From positions 38,039-102,038 of the forward strand of contig JAMCUN010000019.1 of assembly GCA_023381415.1 (NCBI GenBank): DNA of 64,000 bases. Reading direction: 5' to 3'. This document shows positions 41,088-50,680 of the stretch, one piece after another; position 1 is the first letter of the stretch; every line of letters begins with the position of its first letter. The notes under the pieces were generated by a model that was given only the letters and a program-made list of their open reading frames with translations, ran no database searches and was not told the origin of the DNA. The DNA is from Thermoplasmatota archaeon (lineage in GTDB: Archaea; Thermoplasmatota; Thermoplasmata; Thermoplasmatales; GCA-001856825). The position numbers and the translations under genes were made by a program.

Positions 41088-42098
41088 CTATCCCTTCCAA
41101 AGCCCTATTGCGAGTCCTATGAGGAAGAGGATCACGGAGAGGGTGAGCTGGATTGCGCCGAACTTAACGGTCGAGACATAGGTGAGAATGAAGGTGGACC
41201 ATTTATGAATTTCATACGACATGGACACCTCAGGGACGAATGCCACCCCCACATAGCCGGCTATGAGAAAGCCTATGATGGCAAAGACGAACGCCATTAT
41301 TCCTTTTTTAATGGCAAGTCCTATGAACAGGCCCGCGACGAACGTAAGTATTATCGTGACGATCTCTGAAAGGGGGATTCCGCCTACGGAGCCCGATATG
41401 GCTAAGGAAAGGGGAACTGCCATTGCAACGGCGGACGGGGCATTGTCTGTGGGGAGCATGAATTTCACCTGATCATTGAACACCGTCATGTCCTTCCCCA
41501 AAACTCCACGACCGAAGAATTCCATCAGGAGGACGAAGGTTCCGTCATGGGCGATGAACACCTGTGCCGAAATATTGGTGGAAGCGTTGAATGTGGAATA
41601 AACGAAATTATCAAACGTGCCGTTTGATACCCTGAAGAAGGAGGGGGAAGATGAAGAATTTTTCAACACATCCGCCGTGAAGTTTGATATGAACAGGGAG
41701 ACGGCGGAAGCGGAGTTCATCCGGAGGATCGCCGTTGCTATAGTGTCGGACGTATACGCCGAATTGTTGTTGCCGTACAGCCACATCTCCCCCTTCACTA
41801 TGCCACTTGACGTATACAAAGAAGACGAAGAAAGGTTTCCTGAATCATTGTATGACAGGAAACTCAGGCCGTACGTGGAATTGATCGCAGACGAGGGGAG
41901 GAAAGCGAATATGGGAGTCGGAGGTTGCGAAGGAGAGGTGACATGATGGACAATGGAAGGATATGCGACGACAAGAATGGCTGACGCCACTATCACGACC
42001 ACGATGGCAATAACCAATATCTTCGAGCGGGACTTTCCAGGCTGGGGCGTTGCCGGAGGGGCGGGGAAAGGACGGGGTGAGACGGGACTTCCTGACAT
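41088..42098 (-). CDS. Hypothetical membrane protein
   Basis: Pro-rich N-terminus, TM segments at both ends, glycosylation-rich middle. Confidence 0.6.
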   Translation of the reverse strand: MSGSPVSPRPFPAPPATPQPGKSRSKILVIAIVVVIVASAILVVAYPSIVHHVTSPSQPPTPIFAFLPSSAINSTYGLSFLSYNDSGNLSSSSLYTSSGIVKGEMWLYGNNNSAYTSDTIATAILRMNSASAVSLFISNFTADVLKNSSSSPSFFRVSNGTFDNFVYSTFNASTNISAQVFIAHDGTFVLLMEFFGRGVLGKDMTVFNDQVKFMLPTDNAPSAVAMAVPLSLAISGSVGGIPLSEIVTIILTFVAGLFIGLAIKKGIMAFVFAIIGFLIAGYVGVAFVPEVSMSYEIHKWSTFILTYVSTVKFGAIQLTLSVILFLIGLAIGLWKG

Positions 42099-42524
42099 CT
42101 ACCTCACCTCCGGAGGCACATTGTTTTCCAGGCCATTCCCTCTGTGCACCGAATCCCTTATCTTTATCCATGCAACTATGAGGAGTATCCCAGGAATGAG
42201 ACCGCCGAATATCATCTGTATTATCCTCAGTACTATCGAAGGAGTCTCTGCCTCCCTCACCCTTTCCTCTTTCAACCTCTTGTATATGAGGAAATAGTCA
42301 AGGGCGATCCATAGTATTCCAATGGCAAGAGCGGCTGAGAATATTATGGCAATTATGCCGAATGCACCAGTGGACAGCGTGGTAGTTGTGGACGGCACCG
42401 TGGTGACCGTGAGCAACGCTGCAATGCCTATCACCTCGAATATGCCTATTACAAAAAAGACCGCCTGAAGTATTATCGCTACAGGAGTCAACGTTTTGGC
42501 CGTTGAAGCATCATTATCCAACAT
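42099..42524 (-). CDS. Small polytopic membrane protein
   Basis: Hydrophobic ORF directly upstream of 41088-42098. Confidence 0.55.
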   Translation of the reverse strand: MLDNDASTAKTLTPVAIILQAVFFVIGIFEVIGIAALLTVTTVPSTTTTLSTGAFGIIAIIFSAALAIGILWIALDYFLIYKRLKEERVREAETPSIVLRIIQMIFGGLIPGILLIVAWIKIRDSVHRGNGLENNVPPEVR

Positions 42525-42572
42525 CAGTATCGATGAAGGGACCGTATATAACGCTTTCTCTGGAACCGTCTT

Positions 42573-43737
42573 TGGACAAAATTACTTCTGATTAGTCTTT
42601 GCCCTGAACTTTAAGCATCTCTGGATTGGTGTGCCTGAGAAAGTTGAACTGCCTGAGGTTGTGTGCGTTGATCTTCAGGTACTCCTCCATCCCCTTCCTC
42701 TGCGGCAGCCTCTTTCTTATCTTGGAGGGCATCTTCCTCTTTATCATGGAGTTGACGAACTCGGATATGGATCTCATGTGATAGTTCTCAAGCCACTCCT
42801 GTGTGTTGTTGATGAAATCGTAGAGCATCTTCTTCCACAATTCCACTCCCTTTGCCTTGAAAGTAACGTTGCTCTTCGGGAGTAAGTACGGTTTGACCCC
42901 ATAGGAATCCGTTATGGAACAGGTATTCCTGCCTGAGTACAGGGCATCACCAAGCATCACATCCATGCTGGGACACATTTCGGCAGTCTGTGCCATGACG
43001 GTGGGGAAGTGGCTCAGTTCACCTATGGAATGGACGTCAGTGCTTGAGAATCCTGCTATTATCTTTGTGTGAATTCCAGTTGCAAAGACAGAGTACTGGA
43101 AGTCGTGCTTGTCTTTGGTGTGGGGGAAATTGTCCGACTTATCTCCATTTACTCTCCTCTCCCTCTGCTCCTTCCTTTTTGTTTCATAGTTTATTTTCAT
43201 TGATGTTGGGTCACCAGTCCCGTCAGTGGAGAACATCTTTTCCAGAGAGTTACCCCTCTCGTTTATTATTTTCATCACTTCGTCAAGTATTGCTTTGCTC
43301 CTCTCCGGGTCGTATCCTCTTTCAATAGTCTTGTATGAGAATCTGGTCGGTATGCCAAGCTTCTCCCCGAACAGCCTCAGGAAGCCCTGTGCCACTCTGT
43401 TCGGCATACCGAAGTAAGCCTGCATGAGCATAACCTTTACCACGTCTCTATAAGGCACCGCAGGACTTCCCGGTCTTTTACTCTTCCTTTCCATCCTGGA
43501 AGAAGCTTCGTCAACGACATCCCTTATCGTTTCCAGAATCTCAGCTATTTCGTTTATCTGCGCTCTATCGTAAGAGGACCAGTTCCTGTCCTTCTGTTCC
43601 CTGCCCTCATAGGGGAAACCCCTATCCCTTACTGACTTTATAAGATCCTGAAGATCTTCGACGCTCTTCGACGCTCTTCCTGGTCGTAATTACCAATAAC
43701 AAACAAGATTAAATTGATTGTGGACATTCATTGTCCA
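42573..43737 (-). mobile_element. DDE-type insertion sequence (IS4/IS5-like), tentative ends
   Basis: Transposase ORF 42592-43494 (open frame continues to about 43688); putative terminal inverted repeats TGGACAA (42573-42579) and TTGTCCA (43731-43737). Confidence 0.5.
42592..43494 (-). CDS. DDE transposase (IS4/IS5-like), N-terminus possibly disrupted
   Basis: AYFGMPNRVAQGFLRLF, STDGTGDP, GDALYSGRNT, ISEFVNSMIKRKMPSKIRKR pattern; no start codon in the upstream in-frame extension. Confidence 0.8.
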   Translation of the reverse strand: MERKSKRPGSPAVPYRDVVKVMLMQAYFGMPNRVAQGFLRLFGEKLGIPTRFSYKTIERGYDPERSKAILDEVMKIINERGNSLEKMFSTDGTGDPTSMKINYETKRKEQRERRVNGDKSDNFPHTKDKHDFQYSVFATGIHTKIIAGFSSTDVHSIGELSHFPTVMAQTAEMCPSMDVMLGDALYSGRNTCSITDSYGVKPYLLPKSNVTFKAKGVELWKKMLYDFINNTQEWLENYHMRSISEFVNSMIKRKMPSKIRKRLPQRKGMEEYLKINAHNLRQFNFLRHTNPEMLKVQGKD

Positions 43738-43739
43738 TA

Positions 43740-44042
43740 ATGAGAACATCCATGATAGCATTCAGGCTTCCTCCGAGTACAGAGAATAGAGTTATGCTCA
43801 AGTTTGTGAGGGGTCTTTACGGACAGGATTCATCGTCCTGGAAGGGGAGGTATCGTTTCCACAGGCATGGCATTCTGGAGGATATACCACACAGGAAGTT
43901 CATAAAAGGTGTCATACTGATCAGTACAGTTGACGTTCCGCTCGTGGTGAAATATCTTAATGAATATAGGGCGCAATACTACATCGCAAGTATAAGAATC
44001 ACGCCCGATGATGAAGAAGTACTACACCGGGCTATACCATAA
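43740..44042 (+). CDS. Conserved-looking hypothetical protein
   Basis: Compact ~100-aa ORF divergent from transposase; NRVMLKFVRGLYGQDSSSWKGRYRFHRHG... Confidence 0.55.
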   Translation: MRTSMIAFRLPPSTENRVMLKFVRGLYGQDSSSWKGRYRFHRHGILEDIPHRKFIKGVILISTVDVPLVVKYLNEYRAQYYIASIRITPDDEEVLHRAIP

Positions 44043-44085
44043 TATTGCCCCAAGACCAGTAGTAAGATGACTTTTCTGCTAGAAC

Positions 44086-44877
44086 TTAAAGATTAGCGCA
44101 TGCCTCGATAGATATTCTGATCAAATCCTCCCTGATAGAACCACGACCTGGCCATTCTCTTCTATCCCACTTGTCACCACTTACGTCATCTCCAGCATAC
44201 AGAACTTCAGCCAGTATAACGTTCCTGAATTTGGCGACTGCAAATAAGGCAGATGCCTCCATCTCAACTGTGAGACACCCCTCCAATTTCCTTAACTTTA
44301 TCTTCTCTTTTGTTTCCCTGAAGAAACTGTCAGTAGTCCAAGTCTTGGTCAATAGATAGCTGATTCCCCTCGCCTTCATAGTTCTTTCAAGCGATTCTAC
44401 GCATTCTGGGTTTGCCTCTACTTCTCTCCCCGGTGGAAGATAATGATATGAAGTACCCTCATCACGTATCGCGGCCACAGGAATAATGAGATGCCCTTGA
44501 GCAATTTTTTTGTCCAGAACACCTGCTCCTCCACAGACGATGAATTTCCTAGCACCCCGGGCGATAAGTTCATCCATAAATCCAGCAGCAAGTGGTGCTC
44601 CCACGCCAGGATGAACAACTACCACCTCTACCTGACCTTTTCTTGTCTTATAGATTGGATTAGGACCATTTTCACTTGTCAGGTAATCGATAATTTCTAA
44701 TTCTCCTCTTGCGTGCATATCAGTAAGCACGTCGTTAAAGAAGCTCATTACACATCTCTCAGGAATTTGTGGTAGATCGGGGTCATGATCAGGGCTGATT
44801 ATGCCATCTTCAGGATCAAATTCCAAGATTGGGTAATTCTTTCTTAGGGACTTCTCCTTTATTTTAATTGATTTCAT
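44086..44877 (-). CDS. Nucleoside phosphorylase (uridine phosphorylase-like)
   Basis: VVVVHPGVGAPLAAGFMDELIARGARKFIVCGGAG, LTVEMEASALFAVAKFR, AEVLYAGDDVSG. Confidence 0.92.
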   Translation of the reverse strand: MKSIKIKEKSLRKNYPILEFDPEDGIISPDHDPDLPQIPERCVMSFFNDVLTDMHARGELEIIDYLTSENGPNPIYKTRKGQVEVVVVHPGVGAPLAAGFMDELIARGARKFIVCGGAGVLDKKIAQGHLIIPVAAIRDEGTSYHYLPPGREVEANPECVESLERTMKARGISYLLTKTWTTDSFFRETKEKIKLRKLEGCLTVEMEASALFAVAKFRNVILAEVLYAGDDVSGDKWDRREWPGRGSIREDLIRISIEACANL

Positions 44878-45308
44878 TCGCGCATCTTCTTAAGCCCTTC
44901 GCTATTGATAAAGCTAACGTCGTACCGTTCCAGTCCTACGAGGGAGCAGACCAGGCATTTTATCAAATTATTCTGTCAATTCCTGACGCATTATATATAA
45001 CTGTCCTCAAATATCCGGTATTTGATCCACAAGTTCCTATTTAAAGAGCCATGAATTGTCAAATTTTGTGGTGTTCTAATTCTGGAGAGATGACTTCATA
45101 TCAACAGGAGACAAATAGAGATCTTTTATTTCCAAGAGAAAGTGAGAGCCAAAAGTGCAAGTGATATCTGAACTTATCAAGATGTCAGTTATAGAAATTC
45201 ATATCCATATGGATATCCTCGATTACCGGCCATTATGCGGCATGGCAAAACACTAACACAGGATGGGAACTTTCCAAATCCTTTGAGGTTTATTACGATA
45301 AGCCGGGT

Positions 45309-45937
45309 ATGACGACGGATATCTTAGCGCTCGACTCTTTCGCCGAGTGGAGAATTAAGCTGTTTCAAATAGTTAAGAAAGTACAAAAAACATTCGTCAA
45401 TACATACGAGTCGAACAATACAGCTACGGGGATTGAAGGCTATGCGGTTGTACGTCATCCAATTGATTTACCCAACTCAATCAGAGAGTACTTTCTTACT
45501 CATTTTATAAGCGGTTTAAACGATTTGAGAACAATCTTATCGCTGGAAAATTCACATACAATTCAAGTGGTTGTTGGCAGGACATCAGCTGATCCAACAG
45601 AACCGGATACGTCCTTTACAATTCCGGGGCCATTCTTGTCCTCGAAAGTGGGGGGACCATCATAGGCAAGGCTTGTGTCAGTCTGTTTTACGAAGAGATG
45701 AAACTATCGTATCCGGCCATTGAAACAATCGAAATAGTCAGGTCTAAAAGAAGATTGGGATATGGAAGGTACTTTCTCTCTGAGATTGAGAATTATTTCA
45801 GGGGAAAAGGGTTTGAAGGCCTGGGCTACTCAAGTGCAACAAAGGAACGTGCCAGTTTTATTGAGTCTCCAGGATACGAGCCACTGTCCCGTCCTATAGG
45901 TGATTTCGTCGAGGAGTGGTACAGATCATTGATTTGA
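45309..45937 (+). pseudogene. GNAT-like N-acetyltransferase split by a frameshift at a G6 tract
   Basis: ORF 45309-45665 continues in another frame as IIGKACVSLFYEEMKLSYPAIETIEIVRSKRRLGYGRYFLSEIENYF; junction near G6 at 45651-45656. Confidence 0.55.
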
Positions 45938-46218
45938 TCATATGCGAGATTTTGAGTTCCAAGAGCATAGGAAGAAATCTTGACAGTGCCATGGATGAGG
46001 GTGAGAGACGTACCTGACAAAGCCGAGAAGACTAAGGATCTTGAGGAGATCAACGGAGGTGGTTCGACTTAGAAAGACGGCAGCTATTGGGTTATGCGCG
46101 TGTCTATGAGAATGTTGGGATGAGCAACTTTTCTCAGCAGACCTTTTTGAAAATCTACAAAACTGGATCAGGAAACTTCACGGTAGAGAGTCTACAAAAT
46201 GATACCGGGGTCAGATTT

Positions 46219-47172
46219 TCAAGGGTAAAGGTCTGTTGATAAGTATTTAAGACCTGAATCTGGAAGTATTGTTACGACATTTTTTCCTTCCCCGATATAG
46301 GGTTTGAGCTTCAGTGATGCTGCAACGTTAGCTCCGCTTGAAAATCCTGCAAAAATACCCTCCCTCTTAGCCATTTCCCTTGCATACTTAATCGCCTCCT
46401 CGTCAGATACCGTCAGGAATCCATCAACCAAACTTTGATCCCAAAACGGTGGCTTAAATGCATATCCTCCTCCCTGTATTCTATGTCTGGTCGATATTAT
46501 TTTCCCCCCAGCAAGGTAAGGAGCAGTTTCCGGTTCCACGACAAAGCACTTGATGTTCTTGCTGTGTTTTTTCATAGCTCTAGAGATCCCTACAAATGTC
46601 CCTCCAGAGCCGACATAGGCAACGAAAGCGTCTATTCTTCCTCCCATCTGGTCCCAAATCTCTTCCCCCGTTGTCTCCTCGTGGGCTTTTGGTCCGTCTG
46701 TGTTTATGAATTGATTAGGTCTATATGCTTGTAACTCCTTCGTGAGTTCTTTAGCCTTTTCTTCTACAAGTTCCAAATCCTCTCCAGAGACAAATCCAGG
46801 TTTTCCCCCTGGTGCTTGTGGTACCAAAACTAGTTCTGCCCCTAATGCAGTAAGCATCCTTCTTCTCTCTACAGAGTTGCCTTCTGACATTACCGCGATG
46901 AACTTGTAGCCTTTGACTGCGCAAGCTATGGCAAGCCCAGTGCCCATATTGCCACTTGTCCTTTCTATCACGACACCGTCAGGCTTCAGCTCGCCTCTCC
47001 TTTCTGCTTCATTTAAAAATTTCACCGCTAATCGATCTTTGATGCTCAGTCCAGGATTAAAGTACTCAACCTTTGCATAAACGTTAACGCCACTTGCTGC
47101 GGATACCTTGCTTAATTTGACTAGGGGTGTCTCCCCTATTGCGTCCAGAATATTATTTAGAGCTAGTTTCAC
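46219..47172 (-). CDS. Cysteine synthase family PLP enzyme (SGNMG variant)
   Basis: IGETPLVKLSK, EYFNPGLSIKDR (PLP Lys), ERTSGNMGTGLAIACAVKGYKF. Confidence 0.92.
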   Translation of the reverse strand: MKLALNNILDAIGETPLVKLSKVSAASGVNVYAKVEYFNPGLSIKDRLAVKFLNEAERRGELKPDGVVIERTSGNMGTGLAIACAVKGYKFIAVMSEGNSVERRRMLTALGAELVLVPQAPGGKPGFVSGEDLELVEEKAKELTKELQAYRPNQFINTDGPKAHEETTGEEIWDQMGGRIDAFVAYVGSGGTFVGISRAMKKHSKNIKCFVVEPETAPYLAGGKIISTRHRIQGGGYAFKPPFWDQSLVDGFLTVSDEEAIKYAREMAKREGIFAGFSSGANVAASLKLKPYIGEGKNVVTILPDSGLKYLSTDLYP

Positions 47173-47287
47173 TCATAATATATTGAATATTGGCTTAAAT
47201 TTATTTCTAACACAGAGAGCATTAATAGGAAACACGCGCGATCTAAAGTGAGGTACATTGAGTGTCACTTTTCATTCTCTCTTTGAC

Positions 47288-48666
47288 TGTATAGTGAATG
47301 TTTTCATCGGTCCGTCTTCCTTGAGCGACACATGTCAGTAGATAGTGTCGCTCCGGAGGTGGATAAGTATGAAAAGATTGAAAAAGAATATGGAAAACAT
47401 GAACAGCCCAGTGGTTGGAATAGATGTAGGGGAAGAGAAAAGTGTTGCTACTTATCTCTCTCCCGATGGAGATGTGAAGGACAACTTCGAATTTACAATG
47501 AACTCAGAGGGATATGAGAACTTTGCATCCAGGATACCTAAAGATACCAGGATAGCATTTGAGTCATCAGGTTTAGCTTACGTGGTCAACAACACTCTCA
47601 GGCAGCTTGGTTACAGCGACATAACGATAGCTCACCCCAAAGAATTGACGTGGATCGTGAAGTCTAAGAAGAAGAATGACAAGGTGGATAGCTTAAAATT
47701 GGCGAAACTGCATTTAGTCAACATGCTTCCAGAATCTCACCTGTTGAGTGAGGAAGACAGAATATTCAGGGATTTGCTGATACAGCGGGTACGGTTAGGT
47801 AAGGAGATAGCAAGGATGAAGGTATCAATAATAGGCTACCTCAAGAGGGAAGGACTGTTTAATTCTCTTCCAGACAGCCAGGATAACTTCTCATTAGTGA
47901 GAAGGAAGGCTATGGAGAATATCAGGTTCAACAACGACAAAGATCTGGTACTAAAAACGATGCTAGACAGGCTTAAATTCCTCGAGGATCAGATTTCCCC
48001 GATAGAGATGAGAATAAAGTCAAGGGCAAAGGATTCAGAAGACATCCGTCTCCTAATGACTATCCCGGGGATCGATTATTATCTAGCTTCCCTCCTGTCA
48101 AGCTATATAGGGGATGTCAAAAGATTCCCTAATGAAGCTACGCTGACATTATTCTTCGGTATAGTTCCAAGCAACAGGGATTCTTCCTCAATAGTCAGAA
48201 GGGGCCACATGAGCAAGGAGGGAGCAAATATCGCCCGGTGGGCCCTCTCCATTGCAGTGGATACCGTTAAAATAAGAAACAGGGCAATTGGTGAATACTA
48301 CAATAGACAGAAAGAGAGGACGGGTTCAGGAAGCCTTGCCCATGTGCTCACCATAAGGAAACTGATAAGGATGATATACCACATGCTCTCAGAGAAAAAA
48401 GAATGGAAGTATCAAAACATGGCGCTCACTGAGAGGAAGCTGAACAGCCTCGATGATGATTGAAACGTCTGGATAAATGGGGTATGGAAGTCTGGCCAAC
48501 TGCTTTTTGAGACATGGTCAGCAACGCCTTCCATTTGAGTGCAGAGATCCCCCTCCGTTTTATTGTCAGTTTGTGCCCGGAGCACTTATGCGTGTGTACG
48601 GTAAAGGGGAATCAACCGGATTTCTATCCCAGTCTACAGAACGTTTCAAATATCGGGAGGGCATAG
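47288..48666 (+). mobile_element. IS110-family element B (boundaries tentative)
   Basis: Paralogue of element A including 5' hairpin and 3' non-coding region; TGTATAG at 47288-47294, GCATAG at 48661-48666. Confidence 0.7.
47369..48463 (+). CDS. IS110-family transposase
   Basis: Collinear with 36113-37174 protein; RBS-like ggaggtgg just upstream. Confidence 0.92.
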   Translation: MKRLKKNMENMNSPVVGIDVGEEKSVATYLSPDGDVKDNFEFTMNSEGYENFASRIPKDTRIAFESSGLAYVVNNTLRQLGYSDITIAHPKELTWIVKSKKKNDKVDSLKLAKLHLVNMLPESHLLSEEDRIFRDLLIQRVRLGKEIARMKVSIIGYLKREGLFNSLPDSQDNFSLVRRKAMENIRFNNDKDLVLKTMLDRLKFLEDQISPIEMRIKSRAKDSEDIRLLMTIPGIDYYLASLLSSYIGDVKRFPNEATLTLFFGIVPSNRDSSSIVRRGHMSKEGANIARWALSIAVDTVKIRNRAIGEYYNRQKERTGSGSLAHVLTIRKLIRMIYHMLSEKKEWKYQNMALTERKLNSLDDD

Positions 48667-48667
48667 C
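48465..48667 (+). ncRNA. Candidate IS110 bridge/seek RNA region of element B
   Basis: Shares TTTGAGTGCAGAGAT[T/C]CCCCTCC...AAAGGGGAATC...TTTCAAATATC.GGAG with element A; stem 48546-48554/48605-48613. Confidence 0.45.
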
Positions 48668-48948
48668 TATGTGAGAGGAAGCCGGACCCAAACATTCACA
48701 TGCGTGTCCCAATGTGCTCATGTGCTCAGACTTTAAAGCGGAATTAGGGTCCACACTCATCCCACACACTACGTCCTTCTCTACTGATTTCTTTCCAAAC
48801 GTGTTATCACCACATTTCAATGTTATACTCATACTAAATAGTACTTTGTGCAAAATGCCTAAAAGGACGTCAGCTTACGCATCAGACCATATCCGTTGTG
48901 AGCTCCCTCAAGCATCAAAAATCACCCATTACAGGAATGCGGCGTGGT

Positions 48949-49476
48949 TTATGGAGCTTCGTCGGCTCTCTGAATTCTCCTTGCAAGATCCCTCTTGCAG
49001 TTCTCACAGCAGGCGTAATACTGATGATTCTTGTATTTTAAGATCAGAGGCACGTCTTCAATCTCCTTTCCGCAGTAATCGCAATATGTCCTCACTTTTG
49101 TTGATATAGACTCAAAATCTTGCTTCTTTTTTATGATGTTGAGGTGAACGTACTTTATGTCCTTTTTCAGGACATTAATGTCAGAAACAACCATAAATTT
49201 TCCGTTAGCAAGTTCAAACACCTCTATCCTGTCACTTTCAGGTATTTGTTCTAGATCTTCTACTTCCAAGAGGATTAGCTTTTCATTTTCGGGAATCGAT
49301 ACATTCACGGTGAAACGGGTAATGATCTTGTTTGAGATCAGCGATTTGATTGCAGTTCTAACGGTATTTCTGTTTAGATTCGTCACCTTAGCCACATCGT
49401 TCACCCTGAGTCTAGAATCTTCTTGTAAAGCCCTTAGAACCTTTGATTCATTGTGAGACAAATTTATTTTGGACAT
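48949..49476 (-). CDS. Lrp/AsnC-type winged HTH regulator with C-terminal TRASH-like metal-binding domain
   Basis: SHNESKVLRALQEDSRLRVNDVAKVTNLNRNTVRTAIKSL; CDYCGKEIEDVPLILKYKNHQYYACCENCKRDL. Confidence 0.88.
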   Translation of the reverse strand: MSKINLSHNESKVLRALQEDSRLRVNDVAKVTNLNRNTVRTAIKSLISNKIITRFTVNVSIPENEKLILLEVEDLEQIPESDRIEVFELANGKFMVVSDINVLKKDIKYVHLNIIKKKQDFESISTKVRTYCDYCGKEIEDVPLILKYKNHQYYACCENCKRDLARRIQRADEAP

Positions 49477-49711
49477 GAGTTCCGCATATGGCTAATCACC
49501 ACCTTGAAATAAATGTTATGCATACCGATTAAATTTCAGTCTGGTAATGGTCACAATGGTTATTCACTTCATCTCAGCGATTTAAGTTAGCCATTTTCTT
49601 CTCAATACAACTGCTCAAGATGGGATGAGCCTTTTTATAGGGGCGATCTAAAATCTTGGTTGGGGCAGTTTGCATAGAGTCGGTATTTATCTTAGTACAA
49701 ATTACCTGCTT

Positions 49712-50680
49712 ATGCAAATATTCAATGATGTTACTGAAATCATAGGTAACACCCCCATCGTAAAGATAAATAAGGTGGGGGAAGGGAAAGCCAATATTTT
49801 TGCAAAGTTGGAATTCTTCAACCCAGGTGGAAGCATAAAGGATAGGATGGCTCTTTTCATCTTGAACGAAGCAGAGAAGAATGGATTGATCGGGAAGGAA
49901 GTCGTCGAGAATTCTTCCGGTAATACGGGTGCCGCCCTTGCAATGATAGCTGCAGTGAAGGGTTACAAATCGACAATAACGATTCCGGACAAGATGAGCT
50001 CTGAAAAAATCAATCTGATGAAGGCCTTTGGAGCCGAAGTCGTCGTGACAAAGACTGATGTGCCCCATGAATCTGAAGAGAGCTATTACAGCGTTGCAAG
50101 GAGGATATCGAAGGAAAGAGGTGCATATTATCCAGACCAGTACAACAACCCTGACAACATTAGATGCCATTATGAAACAACGGGACCCGAGATATGGAGC
50201 CAGATGGAAGGAAAGATAGATATATTGATAGCCGGGATAGGTACCGGCGGTACTATTTCAGGCACTGGAAAATATCTGAAAGAAATGAACCCTAGGATAG
50301 AGGTCATAGGTGTGGATCCAGAGGGCTCAATTTTTTACGACTATTTCAAGAGCGGTAAGATCATTGAACCTCACGTCTACAATGTGGAGGGAATAGGAGA
50401 AGATTACCTTGTCAAGGCAGTGGATTTTTCGGTGATTGACGACATTATAAGGGTGGACGATAAGGAGTCCTTCTTAATGGCGAGAAGACTTGCGAGAGAG
50501 GAGGGCATATTCGCAGGTGGTTCAAGTGGATCAGCGATGGTTGCCGCTCTGAAGGTGGCTGAGCACAACAGCGACAAGAACATTCTAGTTATATTCCCTG
50601 ACTCTGGTTATAGGTACATGAGCAAGATTTACAACGATGAATGGATGAAGGAGCACGGATTCATGGAGAATGAAAAATGA
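49712..50680 (+). CDS. Cysteine synthase / cystathionine beta-synthase-like PLP enzyme
   Basis: IIGNTPIVKINK, EFFNPGGSIKDRMA, ENSSGNTGAALAMIAAVKGYK, GIGTGGTISGTGKYLKE. Confidence 0.92.
   Translation: MQIFNDVTEIIGNTPIVKINKVGEGKANIFAKLEFFNPGGSIKDRMALFILNEAEKNGLIGKEVVENSSGNTGAALAMIAAVKGYKSTITIPDKMSSEKINLMKAFGAEVVVTKTDVPHESEESYYSVARRISKERGAYYPDQYNNPDNIRCHYETTGPEIWSQMEGKIDILIAGIGTGGTISGTGKYLKEMNPRIEVIGVDPEGSIFYDYFKSGKIIEPHVYNVEGIGEDYLVKAVDFSVIDDIIRVDDKESFLMARRLAREEGIFAGGSSGSAMVAALKVAEHNSDKNILVIFPDSGYRYMSKIYNDEWMKEHGFMENEK

Noticed and set aside
36009-48666. Composite transposon bounded by the two IS110 elements
   Set aside because: The elements are clearly diverged and in the same orientation, and IS110 recombination gives no evidence of mobilising the 10-kb interval; no shared target duplications seen.
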